Below, one piece after another: positions 49,432 through 57,663 of a stretch of DNA of 64,000 nucleotides (positions within the stretch are counted from its first letter, which is position 1; the number at the start of each line of letters is the position of its first letter). Position numbers and translations under genes: made by a program. A model generated the notes under the pieces. That model saw only the letters and a list, made by a program, of their open reading frames with translations, was not told the DNA's origin and searched no databases. Where the stretch lies: assembly GCF_019303495.1 (NCBI RefSeq), contig NZ_JAEVFI010000008.1, forward strand, positions 94,370-158,369. The letters run 5' to 3'. The DNA is from Streptomyces sp. JJ66. Lineage in GTDB: Bacteria; Actinomycetota; Actinomycetes; Streptomycetales; Streptomycetaceae.

Positions 49432-50516
49432 AGAACGCCCCGAACGCGCCCGCCCCCCGGACCGACGCGCGGCGCCACCACGATCCGCTGACCCGCGGAT
49501 TCGCCAGCGACAACTACGCGGGCGCCCACCCCGAGGTGCTCGCCGCCCTGTCAGTGGCGAACGGCGGCCACCAGACCGCGTACGGGGGCGACGCCTACAC
49601 CGGTCACCTCCAGCAGGTCATACGCCGCCACTTCGGCGGCCGCGCCGAGGCGTTCCCCGTGTTCAACGGGACGGGGGCGAACGTGGTGGCCCTGCAGGCG
49701 GTCACCGACCGCTGGGGGGCGGTCATCGCCGCCGACACCGCGCACATCCACGTAGACGAGTGCGGCGCCCCGGAGCGGGTGGGCGGCCTGAAGCTGCTCA
49801 CCGTGCCCACCCCGGACGGCAAGCTCACCCCCGAGCTGATCGACCGCGAGGCGTACGGCTGGGACGACGAGCACCGGGCGATGCCGCAGGTCGTCTCGAT
49901 CACCCAGAGCACCGAGCTGGGCACCGTCTACACCCCCGAGGAGATCCGCGCGATCTGCGAGCACGCCCACCAGCGCGGCATGGTCGTGCACCTGGACGGC
50001 TCACGCCTGGCCAACGCGGCCGCGTCGCTGGATGTGCCGATGCGGGCGTTCACCAACGTTCCCGGGGTGGATCTGCTCTCGCTGGGCGGCACCAAGAACG
50101 GGGCCGTGTTCGGCGAAGCCGTCGTCGTGCTCAACCCGGACGCGGTACGGGCGATGAAGCACCTGCGCAAGCTGTCCATGCAGCTGGCGTCCAAGATGCG
50201 GTTCGTCTCCGTACAGCTGGAGGCGCTGCTGGCCAAAGACCTGTGGCTGCGCAACGCGCGGCACGCCAACGCCATGGCCCAGCGGCTCGCCGACGGGGTG
50301 CGCTCCGTGCCCGGCGTGGAGATCCTCTACCCGGTGCGGTCCAACGCGGTCTTCGCCCGGCTCCCGCACGACGTCAGCGAGCGGCTGCAGAAGCACTACC
50401 GCTTCTACTTCTGGGACGAGGCGGCCGGCGATGTGCGCTGGATGTGCTCCTTCGACACCACCGAGGACGACGTGGACGGTTTCGTCACGGCCCTCCGCGC
50501 GGAGATGCACACCTGA
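49428..50516 (+). CDS. Threonine-aldolase-like PLP enzyme
   Basis: A 362-residue fold-type I PLP enzyme of the low-specificity L-threonine aldolase/beta-eliminating lyase group. FASDNYAGAHPEVL is the N-terminal signature; YGGDAYTGHLQ and FNGTGANVVALQA set the phosphate pocket; HLDGSRLANAA carries the cofactor Asp-x-x-Arg; and the Schiff-base Lys is in SLGGTKNG. It would cleave beta-hydroxy-amino acids to glycine and an aldehyde, which the SDR next door could oxidise or reduce; that pathway is inference. GTG 49428 overlaps the SDR stop. Confidence 0.9.
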   Translation: MKNAPNAPAPRTDARRHHDPLTRGFASDNYAGAHPEVLAALSVANGGHQTAYGGDAYTGHLQQVIRRHFGGRAEAFPVFNGTGANVVALQAVTDRWGAVIAADTAHIHVDECGAPERVGGLKLLTVPTPDGKLTPELIDREAYGWDDEHRAMPQVVSITQSTELGTVYTPEEIRAICEHAHQRGMVVHLDGSRLANAAASLDVPMRAFTNVPGVDLLSLGGTKNGAVFGEAVVVLNPDAVRAMKHLRKLSMQLASKMRFVSVQLEALLAKDLWLRNARHANAMAQRLADGVRSVPGVEILYPVRSNAVFARLPHDVSERLQKHYRFYFWDEAAGDVRWMCSFDTTEDDVDGFVTALRAEMHT

Positions 50517-50536
50517 CGCGAGGGCGATGCGACGTG

Positions 50537-50574
50537 CGGCTCTTGGCGCGGGCCGCTGCCCGCGCCAAGAGCCG
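50537..50574. terminator. Perfect 17-bp hairpin
   Basis: Arms 50537-50553 and 50558-50574 pair perfectly around the tetraloop CGCT. It sits between the convergent aldolase-like and acyltransferase genes and should terminate both. Confidence 0.9.
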
Positions 50575-50644
50575 TGTCCGCCCGCTGCTCCGATGGGGGC
50601 CGGGCGGGCCAGCCCACGCCCCGGCTGCCCGGGGCGAGGGGACG

Positions 50645-51361
50645 TTACGGCTGCTGGGGTGCCGGGAGGGGGGCGGTGCCGCCGAGGTGGGCGGGGAGCC
50701 ACCAGGTGTCCTGCGGGCCGCGCGGACCTGCCGGGTAGGCGCGCTGGGCGGACTCCAGCAGTCCTTGCACCCGCTCGCGCAGCCGCTCGGTGAGCGCGGC
50801 CACCGACTCCCCGGCCTCCGCGCGCAGGGGAGCCCCGACGCGGATGGTGACGGGGAAGTGGTTGCGCCCGAAGTCCCGCGGGCGGCCCTTGGTCCACAGC
50901 CGCTGCGTGCCCCACAGGGCGACGGGCAGCAGGGGTACCCCGGCCTCCTGGGCCATCCGGGCCGCACCGGTCTTGAACTCCTTGAGCGTGAAGGAGGGCG
51001 AGATCGTCGCTTCGGGGAAGACGCCGACGATCTCGCCGCCGCGCAGGGCGCGCACGGCGTGCCGGTAGGCGTCCAGCCCGGCGGTCCGGTCCACCGGTAT
51101 GTGCTTCATCGCCCGCATCAGCGGCCCCGACACCCGGTGCCGGAACACCGATTCCTTGGCCATGAACCGCACCAGCCGCTTCGCGGGCAGGGCCGCGCGT
51201 CCGGCGAAGATGAAGTCGAGATAGCTGATGTGGTTGCTCACCAGGACCGCGCCGCCCCGCCGCGGCACGTGTTCGGTGCCCTCCACGTCGAAGCGCAGGT
51301 CCAGCACCTTGAACCAGGTGAGTGCGGCGCGGATGACGGGTGGATAGACCAGCTCTGCCAT
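50645..51361 (-). CDS. 1-acyl-glycerol-3-phosphate acyltransferase family (PlsC-like)
   Basis: A 238-residue membrane-associated acyltransferase. SNHISYLD is the NHx4D catalytic motif, GVFPEATIS the EGT-like glycerol-phosphate motif, and VPLLPVALWG the third. It would acylate lysophosphatidic acid or a similar acceptor. GAAGGGA precedes ATG 51361. A near-perfect 20-bp palindrome begins 54 bp upstream. It is divergent from the thioredoxin-etf cluster, an arrangement I recall from other streptomycetes. Confidence 0.92.
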   Translation of the reverse strand: MAELVYPPVIRAALTWFKVLDLRFDVEGTEHVPRRGGAVLVSNHISYLDFIFAGRAALPAKRLVRFMAKESVFRHRVSGPLMRAMKHIPVDRTAGLDAYRHAVRALRGGEIVGVFPEATISPSFTLKEFKTGAARMAQEAGVPLLPVALWGTQRLWTKGRPRDFGRNHFPVTIRVGAPLRAEAGESVAALTERLRERVQGLLESAQRAYPAGPRGPQDTWWLPAHLGGTAPLPAPQQP

Positions 51362-51414
51362 GGGGTCCCTTCGTGAGGTGTGGTGCTGCCGGAAGGTGCC
51401 CGGCCCGAGGACTG

Positions 51415-51434
51415 AACTTACGCGGGCGTAACTT
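51415..51434. promoter_or_regulatory. 20-bp palindrome TTACGC-GG-GCGTAA
   Basis: The core TTACGCGGGCGTAA (51418-51431) is perfect apart from its two-base centre, and AA/TT at the ends extends the symmetry to 20 bp. It lies between the acyltransferase and thioredoxin genes, closer to the former, and looks like a TetR-type operator. Confidence 0.55.
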
Positions 51435-51530
51435 GCGCCTGCCAGGCCGGGGCACGGAGATTCCTGTCACCTCGCAGAGCCGGTGTGGCACGGTGGCTGA
51501 AGCGGCCCACGGGAGAGGCGGTAGGGAAAC

Positions 51531-51893
51531 ATGAGCGGGGACGGTGGAACGGCGCGGCCCGGCACACCGGGCGCCAGGTGGCTCGGCGCGGCGGACATCG
51601 GCGTCGCCCACCTGGGTGAGCGCGCCACGCTCGTGCAGTTCTCCACCGCTTTCTGCCAGCCCTGCCGGGCTACCCGTGGCGTGCTGCGGCAGGTCACCGG
51701 CATGGTCCCCGGCGTCGTCCACGTGGAGATCGACGCCGAGCAGCACCTGGACCTGGTGCGGAGCGTCGGCGTCGTGCGCACCCCCACCGTGCTCGTGCTG
51801 GACGCCGCGGGCACGGTCGTGCGCCACGCGGAGGGCTTGCCGCGTGCCGCGGATGTGATCGGGGCGCTGGGCCGGGCGCTGCCCCCGGCCTGA
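51531..51893 (+). CDS. Thioredoxin-like protein
   Basis: A 120-residue thioredoxin-fold protein. The active site is FCQPC (CxxC, with Cys-Gln-Pro-Cys instead of CGPC), the cis-proline is in VVRTPTVLVLD, and the strand VVHVEIDAEQHLDLVRSVGV is intact. The altered dipeptide should shift the redox potential. There is no signal peptide, so it acts in the cytoplasm. GGTAGGGA precedes ATG 51531. It lies 220 bp upstream of etfB on the same strand. Confidence 0.9.
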   Translation: MSGDGGTARPGTPGARWLGAADIGVAHLGERATLVQFSTAFCQPCRATRGVLRQVTGMVPGVVHVEIDAEQHLDLVRSVGVVRTPTVLVLDAAGTVVRHAEGLPRAADVIGALGRALPPA

Positions 51894-52113
51894 GGGGCGC
51901 GGCCAGCGCCCGGGCCCGCCTGTGTTGCGGCGCCGGGCGTTGGCAACGTCACAGTGGCCCGGCCTTGCTGGCCGGGTAGGCGATTGGTTGTACTGGCGAG
52001 TAATAAACTGGGCGGCAGGACCCGGTCCACCCGGCCGGAACCCGCCCCGACAGGCGCCTATGCTGCCTGAACAAGGCAGCAGCCCGTAATGACGATGCAG
52101 TAGGAGAGCCGGC

Positions 52114-52899
52114 GTGAGCTTGAGGATCGTTGTCTGTGTGAAGTACGTGCCCGACGCCACCGGCGACCGGCACTTCGCCGAGGACCTGACCACCGACCGT
52201 GACGCGGTGGACGGCCTGCTCTCGGAGCTGGACGAGTACGCCGTGGAGCAGGCGCTGCAGATCGCCGAGAAGGCCGATGACGCCGAGGTCACCGTGCTCA
52301 CCGTCGGCCCCGAGGACGCCTCCGACGCCCTGCGCAAGGCGCTGTCGATGGGTGCCGACAAGGGCGTGCACGTCGAGGACGACGACCTGCACGGCACCGA
52401 CGTCATGGGCACCTCGCTGGTGCTGGCCAAGGCCATCGAGGAGACCGGCTACGACCTGGTCATCTGCGGCATGGCCTCCACCGACGGCACCATGGGCGTC
52501 CTGCCCGCGCTGCTGGCCGAGCGCCTGGGCGTGCCGCAGGTGACGCTGCTGTCCGAGGTCGCGGTCGAGGGCGGCCAGGTCACCGGCCGCCGCGACGGCG
52601 ACGCCGCCACCGAGCACCTTCAGGCCGCGCTGCCCGCCGTCGTCTCGGTCACCGACCAGTCCGGCGAGGCGCGCTACCCCTCCTTCAAGGGCATCATGGC
52701 GGCCAAGAAGAAGCCGGTGGAGTCCCTCGACCTGGACGACCTGGACATCGAGGCCGGGCAGGTCGGCCTGGAGGGCGCCTGGACGAAGGTCGAGGAGGCC
52801 ACTCCGCGTCCGGCCCGCACCGCCGGCACCGTCGTGAAGGACGAGGGCGAGGGCGGCAAGCAGCTCGCCGAGTTCCTCGCGGGCCAGAAGTTCATCTAA
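52114..52899 (+). CDS. etfB: Electron transfer flavoprotein subunit beta
   Basis: A 261-residue ETF beta subunit. RIVVCVKYVPDATGDRHF is the N-terminal motif, and DLVICGMASTDGTMGVLPALLAERLGVPQVT is the ETF beta signature that also binds AMP. It forms a heterodimer with EtfA and carries electrons from acyl-CoA dehydrogenases to the respiratory chain. GGAGAG lies 6 nt before GTG 52114. etfA follows after 52 bp with its own AGGAG site, so the two form an operon. Confidence 0.95.
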   Translation: MSLRIVVCVKYVPDATGDRHFAEDLTTDRDAVDGLLSELDEYAVEQALQIAEKADDAEVTVLTVGPEDASDALRKALSMGADKGVHVEDDDLHGTDVMGTSLVLAKAIEETGYDLVICGMASTDGTMGVLPALLAERLGVPQVTLLSEVAVEGGQVTGRRDGDAATEHLQAALPAVVSVTDQSGEARYPSFKGIMAAKKKPVESLDLDDLDIEAGQVGLEGAWTKVEEATPRPARTAGTVVKDEGEGGKQLAEFLAGQKFI

Positions 52900-52951
52900 A
52901 GCCGCGCCGTCCCCGCCCCAGCCCGCCCTTTCATCGCAGGAGCTTTTTCCC

Positions 52952-53914
52952 ATGGCTGAAGTCCTTGTCTACGTCGATCACGTGGACGGCGCCGTCCGCA
53001 AGCCCACCCTGGAGCTGCTGACCCTGGCCCGCCGCATCGGCGACCCGGTGGCTGTCCACCTCGGCGCCGGTGCCGACACCGCCGCCGCGACCCTCGCCGA
53101 GCACGGCGCGGTGAAGGTGCTCGCCGCCGACGCCCCCGAGTTCGCCGACTACCTGGTCGTGCCGAAGGTGGACGCGCTGCAGGCCGCGTGCGAGTCCGTC
53201 TCCCCGGCCGCCGTGCTGGTGCCCTCCTCCGCGGAGGGCAAGGAGATCGCGGGCCGTCTCGCGCTGCGCCTGGGGTCGGGTGTCATCACCGACGCCGTTG
53301 ACCTGGAGGCCGGTGCCGAGGGCCCGGTCGCCACGCAGTCGGTCTTCGCGGCGGCCTTCACCACCAAGTCCCGCATCACCAAGGGCACCCCGGTCATCAC
53401 CGTCAAGCCCAACTCCGTCACGCCGGAGGCCGCCCCTGCCGCGGGCACCGTGGAGCAGCTGCCGGTGTCCTTCGGTGAGCTGGCGACCGGCACCAAGGTC
53501 GTCTCCCGCAAGGAGCGCGAGTCCACCGGCCGCCCGGAGCTGACCGAGGCCGCGATCGTGGTCTCCGGCGGCCGTGGAGTCGGCGGCGCGGAGAACTTCA
53601 ACGTCGTCGAGGCGCTGGCCGACTCGCTCGGTGCGGCCGTCGGCGCCTCCCGCGCCGCGGTGGACGCTGGCTGGTACCCGCACACCAGCCAGGTCGGCCA
53701 GACCGGCAAGACGGTCTCGCCGCAGCTGTACATCGCGGCCGGTATCTCCGGCGCGATCCAGCACCGCGCTGGCATGCAGACCTCGAAGACCATCGTGGCC
53801 GTCAACAAGGACGCCGAGGCTCCGATCTTCGACCTGGTCGACTACGGCGTGGTCGGTGACCTGTTCGAGGTCGTCCCGCAGCTCACCGAGGCGGTCAAGG
53901 CCCGCAAGGGCTGA
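52952..53914 (+). CDS. etfA: Electron transfer flavoprotein subunit alpha
   Basis: A 320-residue ETF alpha subunit. The C-terminal FAD-binding region contains VSGGRGVGGAENF, VGASRAAVDAGWYPHTSQVGQTGKTVSPQLY and GISGAIQHRAGM, followed by INKDAEAPIFDLVDYGVVGDLF-like sequence (here VNKD). The FAD site and chain length are normal. It acts with EtfB. The transcript probably ends at the very stable hairpin 19 bp after the stop. Confidence 0.96.
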   Translation: MAEVLVYVDHVDGAVRKPTLELLTLARRIGDPVAVHLGAGADTAAATLAEHGAVKVLAADAPEFADYLVVPKVDALQAACESVSPAAVLVPSSAEGKEIAGRLALRLGSGVITDAVDLEAGAEGPVATQSVFAAAFTTKSRITKGTPVITVKPNSVTPEAAPAAGTVEQLPVSFGELATGTKVVSRKERESTGRPELTEAAIVVSGGRGVGGAENFNVVEALADSLGAAVGASRAAVDAGWYPHTSQVGQTGKTVSPQLYIAAGISGAIQHRAGMQTSKTIVAVNKDAEAPIFDLVDYGVVGDLFEVVPQLTEAVKARKG

Positions 53915-53932
53915 GCCGCCCCCGGATGGCAC

Positions 53933-53974
53933 CGGCCGGGGCCCGCACGGATCGCGCCGTGCGGGCCCCGGCCG
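53933..53974. terminator. Perfect 18-bp hairpin after etfA
   Basis: Arms 53933-53950 and 53957-53974 pair perfectly around ATCGCG and are followed by TTT. It is the terminator of the etfBA operon. Confidence 0.92.
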
Positions 53975-54004
53975 TTTCGGCTCGGGTCACCCGGCGAGAC
54001 GGTG

Positions 54005-54034
54005 TTGACGTGTGGGGACACGGCGGCATAGCGT
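54005..54034 (+). promoter_or_regulatory. Promoter of the DUF6986 gene
   Basis: TTGACG (54005-54010) and TAGCGT (54029-54034) are 18 bp apart. Just downstream, the CAACG...CGTTG repeats (CAACGTTTTGTTG at 54046-54058 and GTTGCGTTG ending at 54071) could be a repressor site over the start of transcription. Confidence 0.6.
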
Positions 54035-54094
54035 CCACCGTACTTCAACGTTTTGTTGATTTGTTGCGTTGGCCGCGGAACCAGGGAGTGCTCC

Positions 54095-55426
54095 ATGACG
54101 CAGGGCGAGCCGGATACGACCGACACGCAGTCCACGGTGGCGCTCACGTTCTCCGACTCCGTCACCGAGGAGACCGGCGCGGCGCTGGCCACCGTCGATG
54201 CCGAACTGGAGCGCCGCTACCCCGGCGACCCGGGCACCCGGCAGCCCGTGCACACCGTCTACGTGCCCGGTGACGTCTTCGCCGCCGACACCGTGCGCAC
54301 CTGGGGTGACCAGGCGCTCGCCCTCCTGGACGAGCACGCCCCCGACGCCGGAGCCCTCGGCGCCGTCCTCGGCCAGGACGCCGAGCTGGCCGGTCCGGTG
54401 TACGAACGCGTGCGTGCCAAGCTCGCCCGCGAGCCGATCGAGGACCTGCGCATCGATTTCGAGGACGGTTACGGCAACCGTCCCGACGCCGAGGAGGACG
54501 CCGCCGCCGCCCGCGCTGCCCGCCTGGTGACCCGCGCGTTCGCCGACGGCGACCCCTCCCGCGTTCCGCCCTTCCTCGGTATCCGCCTCAAGTGCATGGA
54601 GGCGCCCGTGCGCGCCCGGGGCATCCGCACGCTCGACATCTTCCTCACCGGACTCATGGACGCCGGTGAGCTGCCCGCGGGCCTGGTACTGACCCTGCCG
54701 AAGGTCACCTATGCGGAGCAGGTCACCGCCATGGTGCGGCTGTGCGAGCAGTTCGAGAAGGCCAGGGGACTCACCCCGGGCCGCATCGGGTTCGAGATCC
54801 AGATCGAGACCAGCCAGTCCATCCTCGGCGCCGACGGCCGGGCCACCGTCGCCCGCATGATCGACGCCGCCGAAGGCCGCGCCACCGGGCTGCACTACGG
54901 CACGTTCGACTACAGCGCCTGCTGCGGTGTCAGCGCCGCCCACCAGTCGCCCGACCACCCCGCCGCCGACCACGCCAAGGCCGTCATGCAGGTCGCCGCG
55001 GCCGGTACCGGCGTGCGGCTGTCCGACGGCTCCACCAACGTGCTGCCCGTCGGCCCGACCGCCCAGGTCCACGACGCCTGGCGGCTCCACCACGACCTGG
55101 TGCGCCGCTCGCTGGCCCGGGCCTACTACCAGGGCTGGGACATGCACCCCGGCCACCTGCCGACCCGGTACGCCGCCGTCTACGCCTTCTACCGCGAGGG
55201 CTACGCGGCGGCCGCCGCCCGGCTGGCCGCCTACGCCGCGCAGACCGAGGGCGACGTGATGGACGAACCGGCTACCGCCAAGGCGCTCAGCGGCTACCTG
55301 CTGCGCGGCCTGGACTGCGGTGCGCTGGCTACCGACGAGGTCGCCGACGCCACCGGGCTCACCCGGGCCGACCTGGAGGGCTTCGCCTCCCCGCGCCGCA
55401 GCGCGCTCACCGTCGCGGCGCACTGA
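54095..55426 (+). CDS. DUF6986 aldolase/citrate-lyase-like protein
   Basis: A 443-residue protein I assign to DUF6986, a TIM-barrel relative of HpcH/CitE lyases. IEDLRIDFEDGYGNRPDAEED holds the acidic metal site, GFEIQIETSQSI the Glu of the barrel, and LHYGTFDYSACCGVSA the later conserved loop; GWDMHPGHLPTRYAAVYAFYREG closes it. It probably cleaves or forms a C-C bond in a CoA ester or hydroxy acid. Relatives near purine-degradation genes exist as I recall, but none are here. GGGAG lies 4-9 nt before ATG 54095. Confidence 0.82.
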   Translation: MTQGEPDTTDTQSTVALTFSDSVTEETGAALATVDAELERRYPGDPGTRQPVHTVYVPGDVFAADTVRTWGDQALALLDEHAPDAGALGAVLGQDAELAGPVYERVRAKLAREPIEDLRIDFEDGYGNRPDAEEDAAAARAARLVTRAFADGDPSRVPPFLGIRLKCMEAPVRARGIRTLDIFLTGLMDAGELPAGLVLTLPKVTYAEQVTAMVRLCEQFEKARGLTPGRIGFEIQIETSQSILGADGRATVARMIDAAEGRATGLHYGTFDYSACCGVSAAHQSPDHPAADHAKAVMQVAAAGTGVRLSDGSTNVLPVGPTAQVHDAWRLHHDLVRRSLARAYYQGWDMHPGHLPTRYAAVYAFYREGYAAAAARLAAYAAQTEGDVMDEPATAKALSGYLLRGLDCGALATDEVADATGLTRADLEGFASPRRSALTVAAH

Positions 55427-55498
55427 CGTCCGGCACCGGCCCGCCTCACGTCCGGCCCGGCTGTACCGGGCGGACGCGGGCGGGTGACCATACCCGGC

Positions 55499-56461
55499 AT
55501 GACCCACGATGCCCACGCCCTCACCGCCGCGCTCGACATCGGCGGCACCAAGATCGCCGGAGCGCTGGTGGCCGCCGACGGCACCGTGCACGGCCGTACC
55601 GTGCGCCCGACCCCGCACGCGGCCTCCGGCGCGCGGGTGCTGGCCGCCGTCACCGAGGTCCTGGGGGTGCTGCGGGAGCTGTCGCGGTGGCCGCAGGTCA
55701 CGGCGCTGGGCATCGGCAGCGCCGGTCCCGTGGACGCCCGCCGGGGCACGGTCAGCCCCGTCAACATCCCCGGCTGGCGCGACTTCCCGCTCGTGGAGGG
55801 CGTACGGGACGCTGCCTGCGGGCTCCCGGTCACGCTGGTCGGTGACGGCGTCGCGATGACCGCCGCCGAGCACGCCTGGGGCGCCGCCCGGGGCCACGAC
55901 AGCGCGCTGGGCATGGTGGTGTCCACCGGTGTCGGTGGTGGCCTCGTGCTCGGTGGGCAGCCCTACCCGGGGCCCACCGGCAACGCCGGGCACATCGGCC
56001 ACCTCAGCGTCGAACTCGACGGCGAGCGGTGCCCCTGCGGCGGGCGCGGCTGCGTCGAGCGGCTGGCGTCCGGCCCGGCGATCGTCCGCCGGGCGATGGC
56101 GGCGGGCTGGCGGCCCGCGCCGGACGGGGACGCGGGAGCCGCGGGCGTGGCCGCCGCCGCCCGGGCGGGCGATCCGGCCGCGCTGGACGCCTTCGCCCGT
56201 GCGGCCCGCGCCCTGGCCGCCGCCATCTCCGCCACCGCCGCGCTCACCGAGATCGAGGTCGCCGTCATCGGCGGGGGAGTGGCGCTCAGCGGAGATGTCC
56301 TGTTCACCCCGCTGCGGGCGGCGCTGGCCGACTACGCCACGCTGTCCTTCGTCCGCGGTCTGCGCGTTCTACCGGCCAGCCTGGGCACCGACGCCGGGCT
56401 GGCAGGCGCCGCAGCGGCGGCCCGCACGGCACCCGGGGTCCAGCTGTGCCCGCGTCCGTGA
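55499..56461 (+). CDS. ROK family sugar kinase
   Basis: A 320-residue ROK kinase. DIGGTKIAGALV is the ATP phosphate loop, GDGVAMTAAEHAWGAARGHD carries the catalytic Asp, and GHIGHLSV...CPCGGRGCVE is the ROK zinc motif (His plus C-x-C-x4-C). It should phosphorylate glucose or another hexose; the sugar is not determined. There is no N-terminal DNA-binding domain, so it is an enzyme, not a repressor. The start is ATG 55499, with GTG 55484 as an alternative. It follows the DUF6986 gene by 72 bp. Confidence 0.92.
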   Translation: MTHDAHALTAALDIGGTKIAGALVAADGTVHGRTVRPTPHAASGARVLAAVTEVLGVLRELSRWPQVTALGIGSAGPVDARRGTVSPVNIPGWRDFPLVEGVRDAACGLPVTLVGDGVAMTAAEHAWGAARGHDSALGMVVSTGVGGGLVLGGQPYPGPTGNAGHIGHLSVELDGERCPCGGRGCVERLASGPAIVRRAMAAGWRPAPDGDAGAAGVAAAARAGDPAALDAFARAARALAAAISATAALTEIEVAVIGGGVALSGDVLFTPLRAALADYATLSFVRGLRVLPASLGTDAGLAGAAAAARTAPGVQLCPRP

Positions 56462-56571
56462 GGTCGCGCCCGGGCGCCCCTGACCCGCATGGGGGAACGC
56501 GGGAACAGCTGTGCGTTTCCCCGGCGGGGTGAACTGGGCACTGAACAGGGGGCCCACGAAGAGGGGGAACT

Positions 56572-57597
56572 GTGCTTGTCTGGCTGAACGGTGCCCGCGG
56601 TGCCGCGAAGAGCGCCACGGCCCGCGAACTGCTGTCCCTGCTCCCCGGCAGCACCCTGTACGACCCGCGCCTGGTCGGCTCCGGGCTGCGCGGCATGCTG
56701 CCGCCGCACCGGCTGGCCCGGGTCGCCGACTGCCGGGAGCTGCCCGCCTGGCGTCGCCTGGTGGTGGACACCGCCGCTGCGCTGCTGAGCGAGGTGTCCG
56801 GCCCGCTCGTCACCCCGATGACGCTGTTGCGTCAGGAGCACCGGGACGAGATCTTCGGCGGCCTCGCCGCCCGTCGCGTGCCGGTGCGGCACTTCCTGCT
56901 GGACGCGGACGAGGCGATCCTGCGCGCCCGGGTGATGGCCCGCGCGGGCGTGAGGGCGGATACAGCGGCGGCAGACGCCGCCCTGGGGCGTCACCTCGAC
57001 GCCTACCGGCAGGCCCGCGCCTGGCTCGCCGGGGACGCGCACACCGTGGACACCGGCGCCCTCACCCCACGGCAGGCCGCCGAGCACATCGCCACGGCGC
57101 TGGACGCCGGTGCCGGGGCATGCGCCATCGTGCAGACCCCCGAGCCCACGGCGGAGACGGTCGCGGCCGGAGTCCTGCTCTTCGACGAACAGGACCGGGT
57201 GCTGCTGGTGGACCCCACCTACAAGCCCGGCTGGGAGTTCCCCGGCGGGGTCGTCGAGCGCGGCGAGGCGCCCGCGCGGGCCGGGGTGCGCGAGGTCGCC
57301 GAGGAGCTGGGCCTGCGGCTGCCCGAGCCGCCCCGGCTGCTGGTGGTCGATTGGGAGCCGCCGAAGCCGCCCGGCTTCGGCGGGCTGCGGCTGCTCTTCG
57401 ACGGTGGTCTCCTGGCCGAGAAGGCCGCCCGCGAGCTGCTGCTGCCCTCAGCCGAGCTGCGCGGCTGGCGGTTCGCCGGTGAGCGGGAGGCGGCCGGCCT
57501 GCTGCCACCCGCGCGGCTGGCCCGGCTGCGCTGGGCCCTGCGCGCCCGCGAGCGGGGCAGGCCGCTCAACCTGGAGGCGGGGGTGCCGGTGGGATAG
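56572..57597 (+). CDS. P-loop kinase-like/NUDIX fusion protein
   Basis: A 341-residue two-domain protein. Residues 1-180 are an AAA/kinase-like P-loop domain of the TmrB type (WLNGARGAAKSATARELL, then TPMTLLRQEHRDEIFGGLA). Residues 185-341 are a NUDIX domain with the box GGVVERGEAPARAGVREVAEELGL and a complete REVAEE core. The Walker A reads GARGAAKS, with Ala where consensus has Gly (GxxxxGK[ST]); this is confirmed as a GCG codon and may weaken ATP binding. The GTG start has GAGGGGG 5 nt upstream. Function unknown, possibly nucleotide or antibiotic-linked detoxification. Confidence 0.87.
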   Translation: MLVWLNGARGAAKSATARELLSLLPGSTLYDPRLVGSGLRGMLPPHRLARVADCRELPAWRRLVVDTAAALLSEVSGPLVTPMTLLRQEHRDEIFGGLAARRVPVRHFLLDADEAILRARVMARAGVRADTAAADAALGRHLDAYRQARAWLAGDAHTVDTGALTPRQAAEHIATALDAGAGACAIVQTPEPTAETVAAGVLLFDEQDRVLLVDPTYKPGWEFPGGVVERGEAPARAGVREVAEELGLRLPEPPRLLVVDWEPPKPPGFGGLRLLFDGGLLAEKAARELLLPSAELRGWRFAGEREAAGLLPPARLARLRWALRARERGRPLNLEAGVPVG

Positions 57598-57663
57598 GCG
57601 CCACTGAGGGACGGCGCCCACCCCGCTCGGTGCCTCAGGGGGCCGGGCACCATCGCTGTGGAC

